A stretch of DNA of 63,151 nucleotides from Lachnospiraceae bacterium (lineage in GTDB: Bacteria > Bacillota > Clostridia > Lachnospirales > Lachnospiraceae), in the NCBI GenBank assembly GCA_017437785.1, contig JAFRXH010000009.1, positions 1 through 63,151 of the forward strand, given 5' to 3'. The number at the start of each line of letters is the position of its first letter. Position 1 is the stretch's first letter. The position numbers were made by a program, and so were the translations under genes. The notes under the pieces were generated by a model, which saw only the letters and a list, made by a program, of their open reading frames with translations, did not search any database and was not told where the DNA came from. Positions 61,001 through 63,151 of this stretch are shown here, in pieces.

Positions 61001-62055
61001 GTATAACCCTGTCCGCCGCCCTGGTCCTGTCTGTACTGAACAAATGCCAGGATCAGATCATAACGGTCTTTACCGTCCTTATCCTTTGACTGAAGCTTGC
61101 ATGCCTCTTCCCAGAGCTTCTTCTGTCCGTCGCCGTTACACATATCGTAATCAGCGGTACCTGCTTCGAGTTCGTTAGCTTCGGTGATGTTCACGTCTGC
61201 TACGGGATATACATCCAGGATGTAGCTCTTAAGTTCGGAGACAAGGCTGCTCCAATCCTTTTCGTTTCCGAAAGGATCCTTGAACTTGCCATCCTTACAG
61301 CTGAAAGCACCTGCAGAAGGAGCTCCGCCTTCATAATGTGCACCCCAGTATCCCTTTACGGGCACTACCAGTATGTTTAAGACCTTGGTCTCATAGAAGG
61401 TTACACCTTCAAACTTGGCGATCTCGTTATCACCGTCATACCAGTGGAAATTGTAGGTACCCTTATCCGGTCCTGTCGGGAACTTAACGGATGCATAGTA
61501 ACCTGCAGTCAGATCGCAGTCTGCGGTATAGGTCTGCTTAATGCTGAACTGATCCGCACCGGATGCGGTAAGCTCACAGCTGTCAGCCTCCTGTCCGTTG
61601 GTAACCGCCTTTGCTTCGAGCTTGTAATTAGCTACAGCTGCCTTGGCCTGTTCTTCCGTCATAGAATCCGATCCGGGGATCTTCATCATAACAGCGGTAG
61701 CCTTCTTGGCAACGAAAGTGTTCATATAAGTCTCGTTGCCGTCGTTGAGACCGGTATGTATACTCATACCCTGATTGATCTCAATATTGTTTGTTTCTTC
61801 CTCTGCCACATCAGATGCTTCTTCTGCTGCCTCTTCTGCGGCTGCTGTTTCGTCTTCCGAAACAGCTTCTGCCTCATCCGCAGAAACAGCTGCTGCCTCT
61901 TCTGTCTCATCGGCAGAAACACTTACCTCTGCATCATCAGAGATCACTGCATCCGCTGCCAGTACCCCCACAGGCATCTGTGCGATGAGCATCATCACGA
62001 TCAGCGGGATGCACAGAAATCTTTTTAATGCAGACTTCTTAAAAAAGTTTTTCAT
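58084..62055 (-). CDS. secreted M64-like (IgA peptidase-type) metalloprotease with C-terminal beta domains
   Basis: The 1323-residue exported protein starts at the ATG at 62055; 20 further upstream codons are open but lack a ribosome site. The signal peptide is about 1-33. An acidic Ala/Glu/Asp linker follows (about 35-90), a beta domain (about 95-215), and the protease domain (about 225-540) beginning VLNILVVPVKGYWGAHYEGG. The zinc site is HEIAHCYQVGDEY, which fits the M64 pattern HExxH...DE, and the nearby DGGSFNNAVNFPP supports that. After a Glu/Pro linker come beta modules. The last four (about 850-1300) are of the kind with KDVDYTVRYEDNTDVGFARV and GKNGYTGSASRTFTI. No sortase motif or SLH domain is seen, so it is probably released or held by its repeats. 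Substrates are unknown. Confidence 0.9.
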   Translation of the reverse strand: MKNFFKKSALKRFLCIPLIVMMLIAQMPVGVLAADAVISDDAEVSVSADETEEAAAVSADEAEAVSEDETAAAEEAAEEASDVAEEETNNIEINQGMSIHTGLNDGNETYMNTFVAKKATAVMMKIPGSDSMTEEQAKAAVANYKLEAKAVTNGQEADSCELTASGADQFSIKQTYTADCDLTAGYYASVKFPTGPDKGTYNFHWYDGDNEIAKFEGVTFYETKVLNILVVPVKGYWGAHYEGGAPSAGAFSCKDGKFKDPFGNEKDWSSLVSELKSYILDVYPVADVNITEANELEAGTADYDMCNGDGQKKLWEEACKLQSKDKDGKDRYDLILAFVQYRQDQGGGQGYTFGRPTNIITYSDVDMLPTVVHEIAHCYQVGDEYDGGSFNNAVNFPPNNYKGRDFSSGNDIAATSGANEYWKAPKEYKAATSSDKKDKIDENGAATMVSLSLHPYSLSQDKFITWGGVDAQGKATGDVVGPTITYMGSGYTGCDGYYWTSSVIWDHLLKEFTVKEKQTENSQPPAEEEEQQEEEQPEEPSNAEVFANALRSGVKLDENSIFTDESDFYFSDDYRFGDSRMVEVYGWIENVEGKPVFAVNPLFSYEGDLEYIDVLEGVYKDNSENYTFAALDSEGKIIKSPVDDNWAVAEFYGGFYNASNNKTMSEVNFNFDAEYPEGTVDFVIFKGKVAEDGSYSNVVWQASKDENFYAEFDDQPEGYLTYADVNSEYAEVEWEVFYGENKEEPYANEDGVLYTEVYYCPEGDDGEAYYVGCSLDEDWEEGYISFETDSQFATKWTRNAYVWVKVTNGVNAVDIYSDANEVTLCNSKIELKGKGITKKGTGDDVTYTAECTGAAITPDTVVEAYNPFTGKYIKLKKDVDYTVRYEDNTDVGFARVIVQGIGTYAGKNTQEFEIVAKNLDGTAASIPDIVYTEDLDSAVLPYLQMKDKNGKQLTYLKDFYVTFTADGKTKQSLKKVVSADPAEEVPVEVEYIGLNNYKDASKKTVSFYVLPSSSESAALGSVSINIVLKNDTVQYSGKAVEAKIKSVSYTNEKGEEIKLGKKDYSVVYSNNVEVGTARVTVVGKNGYTGSASRTFTIAPKEVKSLKVSKIKTQPYTGSELDINDLPIVVKAGNIVLTKGVDYTVEKSEGVDYAGIGKASVTIRLIEDKGQKNTPKAVWSAKAKKTEVIAKFTIAKTKLNSNAVVLQVSSNNVSQNVVKAADGTEIGIIRSASRSEMAEGKNKYSFVIEGSADALAKGADLSAAVVLKAYGRNVDAKDYTIAVGKVKDGKIGSITIKPVKGNKLYSGKKVVKFLYVKQAEEPKE

Positions 62056-62353
62056 GTCCCTTTTCCTTCCTTTCTTTTTTATTTTTTGTCTAAGGACAGT
62101 TTGTAATAATAACAAAAAAAATTATATTTTCATAGATGAAAGAATAAATCCGCATCGACTGCTATGTATTAAGCACTTTTATGGTTTACAAAAGTAGTTG
62201 CCATTGTTTTATGGGATGCTTTACTTCCATCAGGATCCCCAAGCAGGAAAGTTCAGCTTCGGAAATCATAGATTTCCTGCTTCACTTTTTCGCTTCGCTC
62301 AGGATGACAGAAGTATGGATCCTTACTTTGCTTGCCCCGTAAGTGATTGGGTC
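62056..62353. other. intergenic region between the protease gene and the Fe-S scaffold gene
   Basis: Including the promoter and leader up to 62465, this gap is about 410 bases and holds no supported gene. On the minus strand a TATAAT about 65 bases before the protease start is a likely -10 with a poor -35. On the plus strand there is a GGAAATC/GATTTCC hairpin (62261-62277) and one copy of the CGCTTCGCTCAGGATGACAG repeat (62291-62310). The short open frames here overlap these repeats and lack ribosome sites. Confidence 0.6.
62291..62310. repeat. single copy of the AGGATGACAG repeat
   Basis: CGCTTCGCTCAGGATGACAG matches the unit at 14699-14730 and the core of the tandem block at 10811-10918. 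Confidence 0.75.
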
Positions 62354-62382
62354 TGTACAAAAAATGGGATTTACTGTATAAT
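62354..62382 (+). promoter_or_regulatory. promoter of the Fe-S scaffold-like gene
   Basis: TGTACA (62354-62359), a 17-base spacer and TATAAT (62377-62382). The leader then carries AAGGAGG at 62451-62457, eight bases before the ATG. Confidence 0.75.
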
Positions 62383-62465
62383 ACCAGCTCAGAGTGAATT
62401 TTTCTTAAAGCCGTTTTATCGGATTTAAGGTAAAACATTTTAATCTTCATAAGGAGGTCTTTTAC

Positions 62466-63151
62466 ATGATCTATTCAACAGAAGTAAAGGCAATGTGTCC
62501 GGTTCACCAGGGCGTTCATCATGGCGCTGCTCCCATACCGGAAGAAGCAAAATGGGTAAAGGCTAAAGAGGTTAAGGATATCTCCGGCTACACCCACGGT
62601 ATCGGCTGGTGTGCTCCCCAGCAGGGCTGCTGCAAGCTGTCCCTTAACGTTAAGGACGGTATCATCCAGGAAGCTCTGGTTGAGACTATCGGCTGCTCAG
62701 GTATGACACATTCCGCAGCTATGGCAAGTGAGATCCTTCCCGGTCTTACCGTGCTCGAGGCTCTTAACACAGACCTTGTGTGCGATGCCATCAATACCGC
62801 TATGAGAGAGCTCTTCCTTCAGATCGTTTACGGACGTAGCCAGAGTGCATTCTCTGAGGACGGACTTCAGATCGGTGCCGGTCTTGAGGATCTTGGTAAG
62901 GGCGCACGCTCAATGGTAGGTACCACCTACGGTACTCTTGAAAAGGGTCCCAGATATCTGGAGCTTACCGACGGTTATATCACTCATCTGGCTCTGGACG
63001 AGAACGATGAGATCATCGGTTACAAATACATCAACTTCGGCAAGATGATGGACTTCATCAAGGCCGGCGATGACGCTGTTAAGGCAGTTGAGAAGGCTTC
63101 CGGACAGTACGGACGTGTAGCAGATGCGGTCAGACTTATCGACCCTCGTAA
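62466..63151 (+). CDS. Fe-S cluster assembly scaffold-like (NifU/IscU-type) protein, partial
   Basis: The frame runs off the right edge after 228 complete codons. The N-terminal part has cysteines at CPVHQG, GWCAPQQGCCKLSL and IGCSGMTHSAAMASEI, the arrangement of IscU/NifU-type scaffold proteins in anaerobic Firmicutes. In many Clostridia this kind of protein is followed by a GGGtGRT-family gene. The ribosome site is strong and codon use looks more biased than in neighbouring genes, which suggests high expression. If the next base is A or G the frame could end right at the border: the last bases, CGTAA, leave only two bases of an AA-starting codon, so more residues follow. Confidence 0.85.
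   Translation, partial: MIYSTEVKAMCPVHQGVHHGAAPIPEEAKWVKAKEVKDISGYTHGIGWCAPQQGCCKLSLNVKDGIIQEALVETIGCSGMTHSAAMASEILPGLTVLEALNTDLVCDAINTAMRELFLQIVYGRSQSAFSEDGLQIGAGLEDLGKGARSMVGTTYGTLEKGPRYLELTDGYITHLALDENDEIIGYKYINFGKMMDFIKAGDDAVKAVEKASGQYGRVADAVRLIDPR

Noticed and set aside
62198-62450. Short open frames on both strands before the Fe-S scaffold gene
   Set aside because: They overlap the AGGATGACAG repeat and the promoter of the plus-strand gene and lack ribosome sites.

Overview
The window reads as chromosomal DNA of a low-to-mid GC Firmicute of class Clostridia, most likely Lachnospiraceae. The reasons are a Phe T-box in front of pheST, near-consensus sigma-A promoters, strong GGAGG ribosome sites, the plsX-acp-rnc-smc-ftsY block, paired DegV genes, PAS/GGDEF proteins and a sortase-type surface protein with Listeria/Bacteroides repeats. 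Nearly everything is on the minus strand. Only a chemoreceptor, tyrA and a partial Fe-S scaffold gene at the right edge are on the plus strand. No rRNA, tRNA or CRISPR array was seen.

Layout, left to right. 1-6.5 kb: an unrecognised protein, pheT, pheS with its T-box, and a PAS-GGDEF-PAS protein. 6.5-8.25 kb: a small decayed mobile island holding a 26-residue serine recombinase stump, an ORF6N/PLD-like protein and a small HTH protein whose promoter carries two matching operators. 8.4-13.5 kb: a five-gene peptide/nickel-type ABC importer with short repeats inserted between its permease genes. 13.5-18.3 kb: a PfoR-like EIIC protein, a Cys-cluster protein with a second GGDEF protein, an acidic lipoprotein and a hotdog thioesterase. 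18.4-21.6 kb (+): chemoreceptor and tyrA. 21.6-23.4 kb: two DegV proteins. 23.4-38.6 kb: one tightly packed string, plsX, acp, rnc, smc, ftsY, ilvA, DUF1015, a GlgB-like protein, mscS, a TPR protein and queA.

38.8-50.3 kb is the most unusual part. A 3,436-codon gene for a predicted intracellular, K/E-rich protein of roughly 395 kDa is coupled by a one-base stop/start overlap to a GNAT-like gene. That gene is preceded by a small ORF broken at a T7 run. The unit has its own promoter and sits between rpmF and plsX, which are usually adjacent in Firmicutes. This is my best candidate for an undescribed system. 50.3-52.7 kb: rpmF, then a MoxR ATPase/VWA pair. 52.7-62.1 kb: an exported-protein region with a 15-repeat anchored protein, a polytopic membrane protein with an overlapping upstream mini-ORF, and a large secreted M64-like metalloprotease.

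A second unexpected point is the 805-residue GlgB-like protein, which has lost the catalytic residues of the GH13 branching enzyme motifs yet remains intact in a housekeeping operon. Several families of short palindromic repeats are scattered between genes. All family assignments are from reading the sequence; no database search was run.
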